The position numbers and the translations under genes were made by a program. The notes below the pieces were generated by a model that did not search any database, was not told where the DNA came from, and worked only from the letters and a program-made list of their open reading frames with translations. A stretch of DNA of 64,000 nt from Candidatus Nanopelagicales bacterium (GTDB taxonomy: Bacteria; Actinomycetota; Actinomycetes; S36-B12; CAIYMF01): contig JAFIHG010000003.1 of NCBI GenBank assembly GCA_017848795.1, positions 20,087 through 84,086 on the forward strand, read 5' to 3'. Positions 40,600 to 49,175 of the stretch are shown one piece after another (the stretch's first letter is position 1; every line of letters starts with the position of its first letter).

Positions 40600-42096
40600 G
40601 TGACGAGCGACACGACCGGGGCCGCCGCTGCGGGCGGCGAGGACGGGAACGACCCCGCGCGCGGCAACTTCATCGCCGGCGCGTGGACGGGCGCGGCGTC
40701 CGGCGAGCATTTCGAGCGGCGCGACCCGGCGGACACCTCGCAGCTGATCGGGCGCTTCCCGGCCTCCGGGCCGGCGGACGTGGACGCGGCGGTGGCCGGG
40801 GTCCGCGACGGCTACGGCGAGTGGGCCGCGACCGCACCGGAACGGCGCGCGGAGGTCCTCGAGGCGGCGGCCGACCAGCTGGCCCGGCAGGCCGACGAAC
40901 TCGCCGCCGAGCTGGTGCGCGAGGAGGGCAAGACCCTCGCCGAGGCGCGCATGGAGGTCAGCCGCACCCCGGCGAACCTGCGCTACTTCGCCGCCGAGGC
41001 GGTCCGGCTGCTGGGCGAGACCTACCCGACGGCGGACGGGGGACTGCTGCTCACGCTGCGCCAGCCGGTCGGCGTGGTCGGGGCGATCACCCCGTGGAAC
41101 TTCCCGATGAACATCCCGTCCCGCAAGCTGGCGCCGGCGCTGGCCGCCGGCAACGGCGTGGTGTTCAAACCGTCCGAGATCACGCCCCTGCTCGGGCAGC
41201 GCCTGGTCGAGGCGCTGCTCGCCGCCGGCCTGCCACCCGGCGCCATCGCGCTCGTGCAGGGTGACGGTGCGGCAGGTGGCGCGCTCGCCGCGCACCCCGA
41301 CGTCGCCGCCATCACGTTCACCGGCTCGACGGCCGTCGGCACGAAGATCCATCACGCCGGCGGGCCGACGCGGCGCACCCAGCTCGAGATGGGCGGCAAG
41401 AACGCGGTCGTCGTCCTCGCCGACGCCGACCTGGACCGCGCGGCCACGCTCATCGCCAAGGGTGCGTTCGGGCTGTCGGGCCAGGCCTGCACCGGCACCA
41501 GCAGGGTGGTCGTGGACAGCGCCGTGCACCAGCCGCTGCTCGAGCGGCTCGTCGCGCTCGCCGAGTCGCGCCGCATCGGCTCCGGCCTGCAGGACGGCGT
41601 CGAGATGGGCCCGCAGGCCACCCGGGCGCAGGCCGACAAGGTGCTCGACTACGTCGCGGTGGGCCAGCAGGAGGGCGCCAAGCTCGTCACCGGTGGGGAG
41701 GCTCTCACCGAGGGCGAGTACGCCCGCGGCCACTTCGTGAGCCCGGCGATCTTCACCGGCGTGACGCCGACGATGCGCCTGGCGCAGGAGGAGGTCTTCG
41801 GGCCGCTGCTGGCGTTGCTGCAGGTCGACGGGCTGGAGCAGGCCATCGAGGTGGTCAACGCGACCGCGTACGGGCTCTCCTCCGGCATCGTCACCTCGGA
41901 CCTCGCGCAGGCGCTACGGTTCGCGCGCGAGTCGCAGACCGGTCTGGTGAAGGTCAACCAGCCCACGACGGGCGTTGCCATGAACGCGCCCTTCGGTGGG
42001 TTCAAGAATTCGAGCACCCAGACGTTCAAGGAGCAGGGCGGCCCCACGATGATGCACTTCTACACACAGGAGAAGACGGTCTATGTCAGCAGCTGA
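40600..42096 (+). CDS. Aldehyde dehydrogenase, ketoglutaric-semialdehyde type
   Basis: This 498-residue ALDH has ITPWNFPMNIPSRKLAPALA, LEMGGKNAVVVLADADLD (Glu) and GLSGQACTGTSRVVV (Cys). The segments DYVAVGQQEGAKLVTGGE, QTGLVKVNQPTTGVAMNAPF and QTFKEQGGPTMMHFYTQ match the alpha-ketoglutaric semialdehyde dehydrogenase group closely. GTG 40600 begins 4 bases after the reductase stop. The second Rieske gene overlaps its end by 14 bases. It would oxidise a short dicarboxylic or amino semialdehyde made by the operon. Confidence 0.9.
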   Translation: MTSDTTGAAAAGGEDGNDPARGNFIAGAWTGAASGEHFERRDPADTSQLIGRFPASGPADVDAAVAGVRDGYGEWAATAPERRAEVLEAAADQLARQADELAAELVREEGKTLAEARMEVSRTPANLRYFAAEAVRLLGETYPTADGGLLLTLRQPVGVVGAITPWNFPMNIPSRKLAPALAAGNGVVFKPSEITPLLGQRLVEALLAAGLPPGAIALVQGDGAAGGALAAHPDVAAITFTGSTAVGTKIHHAGGPTRRTQLEMGGKNAVVVLADADLDRAATLIAKGAFGLSGQACTGTSRVVVDSAVHQPLLERLVALAESRRIGSGLQDGVEMGPQATRAQADKVLDYVAVGQQEGAKLVTGGEALTEGEYARGHFVSPAIFTGVTPTMRLAQEEVFGPLLALLQVDGLEQAIEVVNATAYGLSSGIVTSDLAQALRFARESQTGLVKVNQPTTGVAMNAPFGGFKNSSTQTFKEQGGPTMMHFYTQEKTVYVSS

Positions 42097-42463
42097 GGAG
42101 GGCGGCGCCCAGTACGAGCGGGTCGCCCGGTCCGGTCAGGTCGAGGAAGGCTGGGTACGCCGGTTCTTCGCCGGTGAGGTGGAGTTGTGCGTGGCGCGCC
42201 TCGACGGCAAGGCGTACGCGACGACGAACTACTGCACGCACCTGGACTGCCTGCTGTCCTCGGGCAAGCTCCAGGACGACGGCATCCGCTGCTCCTGCCA
42301 CGGCAGCGTCTTCGACCTCGAGACCGGTGAGGCGATCTACCCGCCGGCCACCGAGCCGATCCGGACCTACCCGGTCAAGGAGGAGAACGGCGAGATCTTC
42401 GTCGCGATCTCCGAGGAGGACCGGGCGCAGAGCGGCCCGCGGCGGCGCGCCCGGCGGGACTGA
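42083..42463 (+). CDS. Rieske [2Fe-2S] ferredoxin (second)
   Basis: These 126 residues have cluster ligands C51 and H53 (CTHLDC) and C70 and H73 (CSCHGSVFD), followed by GEAIYPPATEPIRTYPV. It is a BphF/CarAc-like soluble ferredoxin and differs clearly from the first Rieske protein of the operon. ATG 42083 lies within the aldehyde dehydrogenase gene, so synthesis is coupled. A Lys/Arg-rich tail (RRRARRD) ends the protein. Its partner could be the diiron enzyme or an oxygenase outside the window. Confidence 0.88.
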   Translation: MSAAEEGGAQYERVARSGQVEEGWVRRFFAGEVELCVARLDGKAYATTNYCTHLDCLLSSGKLQDDGIRCSCHGSVFDLETGEAIYPPATEPIRTYPVKEENGEIFVAISEEDRAQSGPRRRARRD

Positions 42464-42486
42464 GGCACCGTGACCGCAGCGGGTTC

Positions 42487-44124
42487 GTGGGCGAGCGGAC
42501 CGGAAACGCCGTGAAGGCCGAGATCGACCCGGCGCCCGTCCGCCGGGCGGTACTGGCCGCCGACGCGATGGTCGTCGCGAGCCACCCGTCGGTCTCGCTC
42601 GCGGGGGCGCGCGTGCTCGCCGACGGCGGCAACGCGATCGACGCGACGCTCGCGATGGCCGCGATGTCCTGGCTGGCGCTGCCGGGCCAGTGCGGTGTCG
42701 GAGGTGATGCGTTCGCCGTCGTACGGGAGCCGGACGGCCGGGTCTGGACGGTCTGCGGCAGCGGATACGGCCCGGCGGGAGGGACCCCGGAGTTCTTCGC
42801 CGAGCACGGCCACCGCAGCATTCCGATGGACGGCCCGCTGGCCGTCGCCGTGCCGGGTGCCATCGCGGCGCTCGACGCGCTCGCGGCCTCCGGGGCGAGT
42901 CGCGAGCTGGCGGTGCTGTGGGAGCCGACAGCGGCGCTCGCCGAACGCGGCATGCCGTGCACCCTCAAGACCCGCGACGACATCGCCGAACGGGTCGCGG
43001 CCCTCAGCGGCGACCCGGGCACCCGTGAGGTGTTCCTTCCGGACGGTCGGCTGCCCGCCGTCGGCCAGGCGCTGCCGCAGCGCGCGCTGGCCGCGACGAT
43101 CCGCACCCTCGCGGCCGACCCGGGCGGGTTCTACCGCGGCGAGCTCGCCGAGCGGGCGGTCGCTGCGCTGCGGGCGGCCGGCGCGCCGTTCGAGGGGGAC
43201 GAGTGGGCGGCGAGCGGGAAGGTGTCTGCGCAAGCGGCGATCTCCACGTCGTACGCCGGATACACGGTGCACCAGACGCCGCCGCCGACCCCGGGCTGGA
43301 TGGTGCTGCAGCAGGCGGCGCTCTGCGACGGCGTCCTCAGCGGGCAGCCGCTGCTCGGCGTCGGCGCCATCGACCGGATGGCCCGCGCGGCAGCGTTGGC
43401 CTTCCGTGACCGGTGGGAGCGCTGCGGCTCCGACACCGACCGCTGGCAAGAGCTGCTGGCCCCGGAGACGATCGCCGCGCGTCGCGCCGAGCTCGACACC
43501 GGAGCGGTGCCCGTCGTCGGGACGCCGGTGCGGGCCGGCGACACGACCTCCACGGTCGCCGTCGACGCCGAAGGACGCGCGGTGAGCTTCATCCACTCCC
43601 TCGCCTTCACCTTCGGCGCGCGGGTGACGATCCCGGGCACCGGGGTGGTGCTGAACAACCGGCTCGCGCGCGGCGCGTACCTCATGCCGGGGCACCCGAG
43701 CGAGGTGCATCCCACCCGGCGCCCGCTGCACACCCTCAACGCGTGGATCGTCACCGACGCCGACGGCCGGCTGCGCCACGTCGGCAACACCCCTGGAGGA
43801 GACGGTCAGGTGCAGTGGAACATGCAGCTGCTCTCGCACCTGCTCGACCACGGCCTGGACCCGCAGGAGACGGTCGCGGCGCCCCGCTTCACGGTGTTCC
43901 CGGGGAGCGACGCCGACGTCGTGCACCTGCCCGGTGAGCTGCGCTGCGAGGACCGCATCGCGCCGGGGGTGCGCGAGGGCCTGCAGGACCTCGGCCACAA
44001 CGTCGTCACCCAGGGTCCGTGGGAGGCAGGCGGCAGCGCGCTGGTGATCAGCGTCGACGCCGAGCGCGGGTGCCTGACCGGGGGCGCCGACCCGCGGCAG
44101 GAGGGCGTGGTGCTCGGTGTCTGA
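42487..44124 (+). CDS. Gamma-glutamyltransferase-family Ntn hydrolase, no signal peptide
   Basis: This 545-residue self-cleaving Ntn hydrolase begins with a large-subunit pattern (VVASHPSVSLAGARVLADGG, then NAIDATLAMAAMSWLALP) and GVGGDAFAVV. The predicted cleavage and nucleophile Thr is T353 in AGDTTSTVAVDAEG, starting the small subunit. HVGNTPGGDGQVQWN near residue 437 matches the substrate pocket. No secretion signal is present, unlike periplasmic GGT. The start could also be GTG 42511. It may remove gamma-glutamyl groups from a protected amine, or act as an acylase or amidase. Confidence 0.85.
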   Translation: MGERTGNAVKAEIDPAPVRRAVLAADAMVVASHPSVSLAGARVLADGGNAIDATLAMAAMSWLALPGQCGVGGDAFAVVREPDGRVWTVCGSGYGPAGGTPEFFAEHGHRSIPMDGPLAVAVPGAIAALDALAASGASRELAVLWEPTAALAERGMPCTLKTRDDIAERVAALSGDPGTREVFLPDGRLPAVGQALPQRALAATIRTLAADPGGFYRGELAERAVAALRAAGAPFEGDEWAASGKVSAQAAISTSYAGYTVHQTPPPTPGWMVLQQAALCDGVLSGQPLLGVGAIDRMARAAALAFRDRWERCGSDTDRWQELLAPETIAARRAELDTGAVPVVGTPVRAGDTTSTVAVDAEGRAVSFIHSLAFTFGARVTIPGTGVVLNNRLARGAYLMPGHPSEVHPTRRPLHTLNAWIVTDADGRLRHVGNTPGGDGQVQWNMQLLSHLLDHGLDPQETVAAPRFTVFPGSDADVVHLPGELRCEDRIAPGVREGLQDLGHNVVTQGPWEAGGSALVISVDAERGCLTGGADPRQEGVVLGV

Positions 44125-44581
44125 TTCCGGCGACCACGGCACCGGTCGCCCCCTCCCGGCACCGCCACGGCCGCAGGGCGCGTACGTGCCATGGGTCCGC
44201 CACGGCGAGCTGGTCGTGACCGCGGGCATGACGCCGCGCGATGCGACCGGCGCACTGCAGGTGACGGGCCTGGTCGGCGGCGAGGTCACCCCGGAGCAGG
44301 CCCGCCGCGCGGCGGCGCTCGCCGCAGCGAACGCACTGTCGGCCGTCGCCGACGCGGCCGGTGGGCTGGACCGGGTCGCCCGCTGCCTGCGGATGTCGGT
44401 GTTCGTCGCCTGCGTCGACGGATTCGTCGCCCTGTCGGCGCTCGCCGATGCGGCGTCGGAGGAGCTCGCCGCTCACCTCGGTACGGACCGGCTGCCGGCG
44501 CGCAGCGCGATCGGGGTGCGCGCGCTGCCCGGCGGCGCGCCGGTCGAGATCGAGCTCACGGCGGTCGTACGCCCGACCTGA
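44117..44581 (+). CDS. RidA/YjgF-family protein
   Basis: This 154-residue RidA-fold protein has ELVVTAGMTPRDATG, VTPEQARRAAALAAANALSA, and the C-terminal RSAIGVRALPGGAPVEIEL with the Arg and Glu that bind imine or carboxylate in the archetype. RidA hydrolyses reactive enamines and imines. GTG 44117 overlaps the gamma-glutamyltransferase stop by 8 bases, closing the operon. Its presence suggests that an imine or enamine arises in this pathway, as expected of amine oxidation. Confidence 0.85.
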   Translation: MSDSGDHGTGRPLPAPPRPQGAYVPWVRHGELVVTAGMTPRDATGALQVTGLVGGEVTPEQARRAAALAAANALSAVADAAGGLDRVARCLRMSVFVACVDGFVALSALADAASEELAAHLGTDRLPARSAIGVRALPGGAPVEIELTAVVRPT

Positions 44582-44641
44582 CGCCGCCCCTTTCGGAACA
44601 GCAACCCATGCCCTTCGGGCCGGTGAGTGCTCGGTGGTCGC

Positions 44642-44683
44642 GCGTAGTCGAGACCACTTTGGTGATCATGGTCTCGACTACGC
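44642..44683. repeat. Stem-loop copy 1 (GTAGTCGAGACCA family)
   Basis: Perfect 15-bp arms (44642-44656, 44669-44683) flank a 12-base loop. The arms contain GTAGTCGAGACCA and its complement. It starts 60 bases after the RidA stop. Confidence 0.85.
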
Positions 44684-44797
44684 CGGGCCGACGACTGGTT
44701 GCGTCCGCTCTTTCCACCCGTTGGTGGAGCATCAGTCGCGTCACTTCGGGCCTGGTGGCGCGCCCGTCGGCGCGGGTAAGACCGGGCGACCCCTCGG

Positions 44798-44853
44798 TGG
44801 TCGAGCGTAGTCGAGACCACGTCCGTGATCATGGTCTCGACTGCGCTCGACCA
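44798..44853. repeat. Stem-loop copy 2 (GTAGTCGAGACCA family)
   Basis: Arms of 22 bp (44798-44819 and 44832-44853) match except for one pair that can wobble (T facing G). The loop is again 12 bases and ends GTGATCA as in copy 1. The longer arms begin TGGTCGAGCGTAG. Confidence 0.85.
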
Positions 44854-44890
44854 ACGGATGGTTGCGCCCGCCCTTTCGGAGCAGCAGCAC

Positions 44891-44976
44891 CCCGGGCCCT
44901 TCGGGCCGCCCTGGACGGTGGAAAATCCGGCTGCGGTCGCGGGCACCCACGGTACGGCCCGGCCATTTTCGACTCA
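44891..44976. repeat. Direct repeat unit A
   Basis: The unit begins CCCGGGCCCTTCGGGCCGCC, then GGTGGAAAATCCGGCTGCGG, and ends CATTTTCGACTCAG. GGCCCTTCGGGCC is a tight hairpin, and GAAAAT/ATTTTC at the two ends can pair. Unit B at 45050-45136 is the same with few changes. Confidence 0.8.
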
Positions 44977-45049
44977 GACCACGTCGGTGATCATGGTCTC
45001 GACTACGCCGGGCCGACGGGTGGTTGCGTCCGCTCTTTCGACTCAGCAA

Positions 45050-45136
45050 CCCGGGCCCTTCGGGCCGCCCTGGAGGGTGGAAAATCCGGCTGCGGGCCGG
45101 CCACCAACCGTACGGCCCGGCTATTTTCCGACTCAG
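45050..45136. repeat. Direct repeat unit B
   Basis: This is the second copy of the unit at 44891-44976; differences are clustered in the middle (GGCCGGCCACCAACC versus GTCGCGGGCACCCACGG). It ends 12 bases before the GlcG/HbpS stop codon, so it may serve as the terminator of that convergent gene. Confidence 0.8.
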
Positions 45137-45148
45137 TGGTGAGTGGGC

Positions 45149-45592
45149 CTACTGGCTCGCGACGTGCTTGGCGAACGCCTCGAGGCCGGCGGCGCCGACA
45201 GCCTTGTCCTGCTCGCCGTTCCCACCGCTCACGCCCAGCCCGCCGACGATCTGCCCGTCGTACTCGATGGGGAAACCGCCGACGAAGATCGCGAACTTGC
45301 CCGGGTACATCTGGTTGATCCCGAACGCCTCGTTGCCGGGCAGGGCCGGACCGTTCGGCGGCTCGTTGAACTTGTGCGTCGCGCGCTCGTGCCCGGCCGC
45401 GGTGAAGGCTTTGGCGATCGCGATCTCGACCCCGGTCAGCCGCGCTCCCGGCAACCGGTGCAGCGCCAGCACGTTCCCGCCGTCATCGCACACGCAGATC
45501 GTCTGCTTGACCCCGATCTCCTCCGCCTTGGCACGAGCCGCTGCGAGCATGGGCAGCGCATCGTCGAGGTCGATCCGGTAGATCTGGCGCAC
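45149..45592 (-). CDS. GlcG/HbpS-family (DUF336) protein
   Basis: This 147-residue protein of the HbpS/GlcG fold has IDLDDALPMLAAARAKAEEI, VCDDGGNVLALHRL, GIEIAIAKAF-type helix and VGGFPIEYDGQIVGGLGVSG, the family's characteristic C-terminal loop. Family members bind haem or small cofactors and accompany glycolate and diol utilisation genes. GTG 45592 has GGAGG 8 bases upstream, so a longer in-frame start at 45709 is less likely. It diverges from the PucR regulator at 45736. Confidence 0.88.
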   Translation of the reverse strand: MRQIYRIDLDDALPMLAAARAKAEEIGVKQTICVCDDGGNVLALHRLPGARLTGVEIAIAKAFTAAGHERATHKFNEPPNGPALPGNEAFGINQMYPGKFAIFVGGFPIEYDGQIVGGLGVSGGNGEQDKAVGAAGLEAFAKHVASQ

Positions 45593-45735
45593 GGTGGGGT
45601 CCTCCGTAGGTCGATGACAGGGGTCGCCCCGAGTCTTCCGAGCCGGCGCCGGAGGGGCAACGGCAACCATGTACAAGGAAACCGCCCCCAGGATGGGCAC
45701 GCTGCACATAGGCTCCGGGCAGGGGGGCGACCGAG

Positions 45736-47478
45736 ATGGCGAGCGACGTGGCGACTGTTCCGATGCACCACCACCTGGAGCCGGGTTCCGAGCACGACCG
45801 GCTCGACCTGCGACGGCTGCTCGAGGAGCCGCTGTTCCAGGGCCACCGCATCCTGTCGGGAGCGGCGGCCCTGGCCCGGCAGATCACCTGGTGCCTGCCG
45901 TTCCGGGAGCTCGGGCAGGACGAGGGCAACCTCGACGGCGTGGTCGTCGTCGCGGACACCGGAGCGTTGCGCGGTCCGGTGGCGTGGTCGTTGAAGGCGT
46001 TGGGTGCCCGCGGGGTCGCGGCCGTCATGTTCGTCGACCCGCAGGACGATCTGTCGGCCCTCGCGCAGGAGGCCGGGCCGGACACGGCGGTGATCGCGCT
46101 GCCGGAGGGGGTGGGCTTCACCCAGGTCAACCGGATCGTGGCCGAGCTCGCGCTCGCCAAGGACGCGCACGTGCTGCGGTACGGGCTGACCGTCCACCAG
46201 TCGCTCGCCGAGCTGCTCTACCGCGGCTCGGGGCTGGGGGCGCTCGCCCGCCAGCTCTCCCGGCTCTCCGGGTGCCCGGTGGGGATCCTCGACCCGGCCG
46301 GGCGGATGCTTTCGTTCGAGTACGAGTTCCGCGACGTGAAGCTCCCGAACGCGGAGGCGGTCGTCGCCAGCCTCGCGCAGGCGGCCGAGCTGACCGCGAT
46401 AGACCCGTCGCAGCACGACCCGCGCCACGACACCCGGCTGGTCGACTTCGAGCTGGGCGAGCGGACGTTCACCAGCCTGCTCAAGCCGATCCTGCTCGGG
46501 GGCCGCCACGACGGGTGGATCGCACTGGTGGAGCCGGTCCCGGAACCGGTGTGGCACGACATGGCGCGCCACGAGGTGGTGCTCGAGCAGGCCACGATGA
46601 TCGTCGGCACGGAGATGCTGCGGCTGCGCAGCGTGGAGGCCGCCGAGGAACGCGCACGCGGTGACTTCGTCCACGCGCTGCTGCACGGCCGGCTGAGCAA
46701 CCCCCAGGAGCTCGCGGTACGCGCTGCCTACTACGACTTCGACGTCGCGGGCCGGTACGCCGCGGTCGTGGCCCGCCAGGTCGGGGTCGCCGGCAGTCCG
46801 GAGTCCCAGGTCAAGATGCAGCGCCTGGCCGGTGTGGCGGCCCAGGTGCTCGAGCGGACCGGCCTGCCCCCCATGGTGACCGTCGCGGGCGACGTCCTGG
46901 CGATCGTGCTGCAGGTGGAGTCGCAGAGCCTGCAGCGCGGCAGCCAGCAGACGGCCGGCTTCGCCCGCACGTTGCACCGGGAGCTCGCGCGGCTCGACGA
47001 ACGTACGCTCACCGTCACGTACGGCCAGCCGGTGACCGGCGCGGCGCGCATCGTCGAGAGCTACCGCGAGGCGCGGGTAGCGCTGGGGGTCTGCGAGCGG
47101 ATGCTCATCTCCGGGGTGTCCGGCTACGGCGAGGTCCGGGTGTTCGGCGCGGTGCTCGAGCTGGCGACCAGCCAGCGCGGCCAGGTCTTCGCCCGGGAGG
47201 TGCTGGAACCGCTGCGCACGGCGACCCGCAAGAGCGGCGGCGACCTCGAGGAGGCCGTCGTGGCGTACGTCGAGGAGGGCGGCAACCTGAACGCCGCCGC
47301 GCGCCGGCTCTCCTTGCACCGCAACACCATGCTGTACAAGCTCGAACGCGCGTCCCGCGTGCTGGGCATGGACCTGCGGCGAGCGGAGGACCAGTTCACC
47401 TTCTGGCTCGCCCACCGCGTCGACCTGCTCGTCGAGACGCAGGCGGCGGTCGGTCGCGAGCTCGGTTCGCGCAGCTGA
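45736..47478 (+). CDS. PucR/CdaR-family transcriptional regulator
   Basis: This 580-residue regulator has an N-terminal PucR ligand domain (residues 15-140, EEPLFQGHRILSGAAALARQ), a GGDEF-like middle part, and a C-terminal HTH_30 domain with YVEEGGNLNAAARRLSLHRN and TMLYKLERAS. PucR regulators control purine, polyol or glycolate catabolism. ATG 45736 follows AGGGGGG. It probably controls the divergent GlcG-like gene. The convergent MFS gene ends 30 bases after its stop. Confidence 0.88.
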   Translation: MASDVATVPMHHHLEPGSEHDRLDLRRLLEEPLFQGHRILSGAAALARQITWCLPFRELGQDEGNLDGVVVVADTGALRGPVAWSLKALGARGVAAVMFVDPQDDLSALAQEAGPDTAVIALPEGVGFTQVNRIVAELALAKDAHVLRYGLTVHQSLAELLYRGSGLGALARQLSRLSGCPVGILDPAGRMLSFEYEFRDVKLPNAEAVVASLAQAAELTAIDPSQHDPRHDTRLVDFELGERTFTSLLKPILLGGRHDGWIALVEPVPEPVWHDMARHEVVLEQATMIVGTEMLRLRSVEAAEERARGDFVHALLHGRLSNPQELAVRAAYYDFDVAGRYAAVVARQVGVAGSPESQVKMQRLAGVAAQVLERTGLPPMVTVAGDVLAIVLQVESQSLQRGSQQTAGFARTLHRELARLDERTLTVTYGQPVTGAARIVESYREARVALGVCERMLISGVSGYGEVRVFGAVLELATSQRGQVFAREVLEPLRTATRKSGGDLEEAVVAYVEEGGNLNAAARRLSLHRNTMLYKLERASRVLGMDLRRAEDQFTFWLAHRVDLLVETQAAVGRELGSRS

Positions 47479-47508
47479 CCACGCATGCCAGGCGAAGGTG
47501 CCGCCGGG

Positions 47509-48909
47509 TCAGGGCTCCGGATCGGTGCCGACGTACGTGCCGGCCAGCCCCAGCACGGCGAGCGCGGCGCTCACCACGAACAGCAGCAGGAAGTGCTCGC
47601 CCGGGATCATCAGCGCGACCCAGGCGGCGCCGAATGCCGAGCCGGAGAACCGCACCAGGTTGAACAGTCCCAGCGCCGCACCGGACCGGCCGGCGGGGGA
47701 GCGGGTGGCGGCGGTGGCCGCCGGCGTCTGGACCAGCGCGACCCCGACGCCGCTGGCGAGCATCAGCAGCGCGATCAGGACCGGGTCCACGCCGAGCGCG
47801 CCGAGGTAGAGGCCCATCGCGACCTGGAACGCGATGAGCACGAGCAGCCCGCTGCGTGCCACCCAGCGCGAGCCGTACCGCTCGGTGAGCAGGCCCGCGA
47901 CCGGCGCGAGGACCGCCATCACCGCGGGGAACGAGAACACCACGACGCCGGCGAGGGTCGTGCTCACCCCGGCCTGACCGGTCAGGTAGAGCGGCACCGC
48001 GACGAGCGTCGCGCCGAGGCAGAACATCTGCGCGAACACCGCCAGGCAGCTGCGCAGGAACCGTGCTTCGAGGATCTGCCGGCCGGAGATGAACGGCGCC
48101 GGCGAGCGGGTCGACAACCGGGCGAACAGCACGATCGCGCCGAGTCCCACCACCAGCAGCACGACCGGGTAGGCGACCGGGACGTCCATGGACAGCAGCG
48201 TCGCCCCCGCGATCAGCAGCGCCGAGCCGACCGTCAGCCGGGTGGCGCCGCGCCAGTCCAGGTGCAGCGCCCGCCCGCTGTCGCGCGGTACGGCGCGCAG
48301 CGTGAACAGCAGGCTGAGCAGCGCCGCCGGCACGATCGGTACGAAGATCCAGCGCCATCCGGCGAGGCCGGCGAGCAGGCCGCCGAGCGGCGGTCCGACG
48401 GCCTGCCCGACACCGTTCACGGCCGCCCAGTACCCGAGCGCTCGTGCCCGCCGGTCCGGGGTGAAGATGTGCGCGATCAGCGCCATCACGGTCGGCAGGA
48501 TCGCGGCCGTGGCAAGGCCCTGCAGCGCACGGAAACCGACGAGCACCCAGAGGTTCGGCGCGGCGAGCGCACCGGCCGCGCCGACGGTCAGGCCGGCCAG
48601 CGCCCAGCACAGGATGCGGCGCCGTCCGAGCCGGTCGCCGAGCCAGCCGGTGAGCGGCATCGCGACCGCGAAGACGAGCAGGAAGGACACGACGACGAGC
48701 ACGCCCTGCGCGGGTGTCACCCCCATGTCGGAGGAGATGTCGCGCAGCGGGACATTGACGATGTTGTTGTTGAGGGTGCCGAGGAACGTCGCGCACAGCA
48801 TCACCACGAGGGCGACCCAGCTGTTGCTGCCCTGTCCTGCCGAGGCGCGGCCGGGAGCGGCGGCGACGGGCTCGGAGTCCGGTCGTACCACGCGGTCGCC
48901 CGACCCCAT
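47509..48909 (-). CDS. MFS transporter (DHA2-type drug/proton antiporter)
   Basis: This 466-residue membrane protein has 13-14 hydrophobic segments. Motif A is TGWLGDRLGRRRIL, motif C-like GVGQAVGPPLGGLLAGLAGW follows in TM5, and FRALQGLATAAILPTVMALI is typical of the EmrB/QacA group. The start was set at ATG 48909 (MGSGDRVV); an upstream in-frame extension of 53 residues is basic and unlikely. It lies alone, convergent to PucR and divergent from the permease at 49176. The exported substrate is unknown. Confidence 0.87.
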   Translation of the reverse strand: MGSGDRVVRPDSEPVAAAPGRASAGQGSNSWVALVVMLCATFLGTLNNNIVNVPLRDISSDMGVTPAQGVLVVVSFLLVFAVAMPLTGWLGDRLGRRRILCWALAGLTVGAAGALAAPNLWVLVGFRALQGLATAAILPTVMALIAHIFTPDRRARALGYWAAVNGVGQAVGPPLGGLLAGLAGWRWIFVPIVPAALLSLLFTLRAVPRDSGRALHLDWRGATRLTVGSALLIAGATLLSMDVPVAYPVVLLVVGLGAIVLFARLSTRSPAPFISGRQILEARFLRSCLAVFAQMFCLGATLVAVPLYLTGQAGVSTTLAGVVVFSFPAVMAVLAPVAGLLTERYGSRWVARSGLLVLIAFQVAMGLYLGALGVDPVLIALLMLASGVGVALVQTPAATAATRSPAGRSGAALGLFNLVRFSGSAFGAAWVALMIPGEHFLLLFVVSAALAVLGLAGTYVGTDPEP

Positions 48910-49061
48910 CGTCACCTGCCGCTCGACTCGTCCCGCATCAGGTCGCCACCGCCACCGGGCAGCACCGGCGACCTTACCGGCGGTTCTCGCGGACGCCCCG
49001 GGGCTCCGGTGGTCGCGCGACGAGTGTTTCGTGCCCGCGCCGCACGGACGACTGGCTAGCG

Positions 49062-49091
49062 TGCACATTCTTTACCACGCCGCTTTGTGCA
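49062..49091. promoter_or_regulatory. Inverted repeat upstream of the permease gene
   Basis: TGCACA (49062-49067) and TGTGCA (49086-49091) are 18 bases apart in the 266-bp gap between divergent transporter genes. A regulator site is possible; no promoter elements could be placed with confidence. Confidence 0.3.
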
Positions 49092-49175
49092 GTTGTGTCG
49101 TAGACGCTGCTCGGCTCCTGGGGCCACCCTCACCACCAACGCCCTCGAGGCACACTCGCGCGAAGGGAAGGGCAA

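Larger units (their letters stand above)
44582..45148. repeat. Non-coding stretch with several short repeat families
   Basis: I see no gene here. The stretch contains two stem-loops (44642-44683, 44798-44853), a truncated third related copy near 44990-45013, and two direct copies of an 86-bp unit (44891-44976 and 45050-45136). The phrase TGATCATGGTCTCGACT occurs three times, and TGGTTGCGTCCGCTCTTTC twice. Readable frames through it are repeat artefacts. Confidence 0.85.

Noticed and set aside
38818..41733. Open frame of about 970 codons on the minus strand
   Set aside because: It is antisense to the Rieske, reductase and aldehyde dehydrogenase genes and has low-complexity composition without any recognisable domain.
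44582..45148. Possible CRISPR array
   Set aside because: Repeat units differ in type and length, spacing is irregular, there are only two or three copies of each, and no cas gene is near.
44191..45318. Open frame through the repeat region on the plus strand
   Set aside because: It crosses palindromes and direct repeats, repeats its own translation (VVSTTPGRR-like) and has no ribosome site; it is a repeat artefact.
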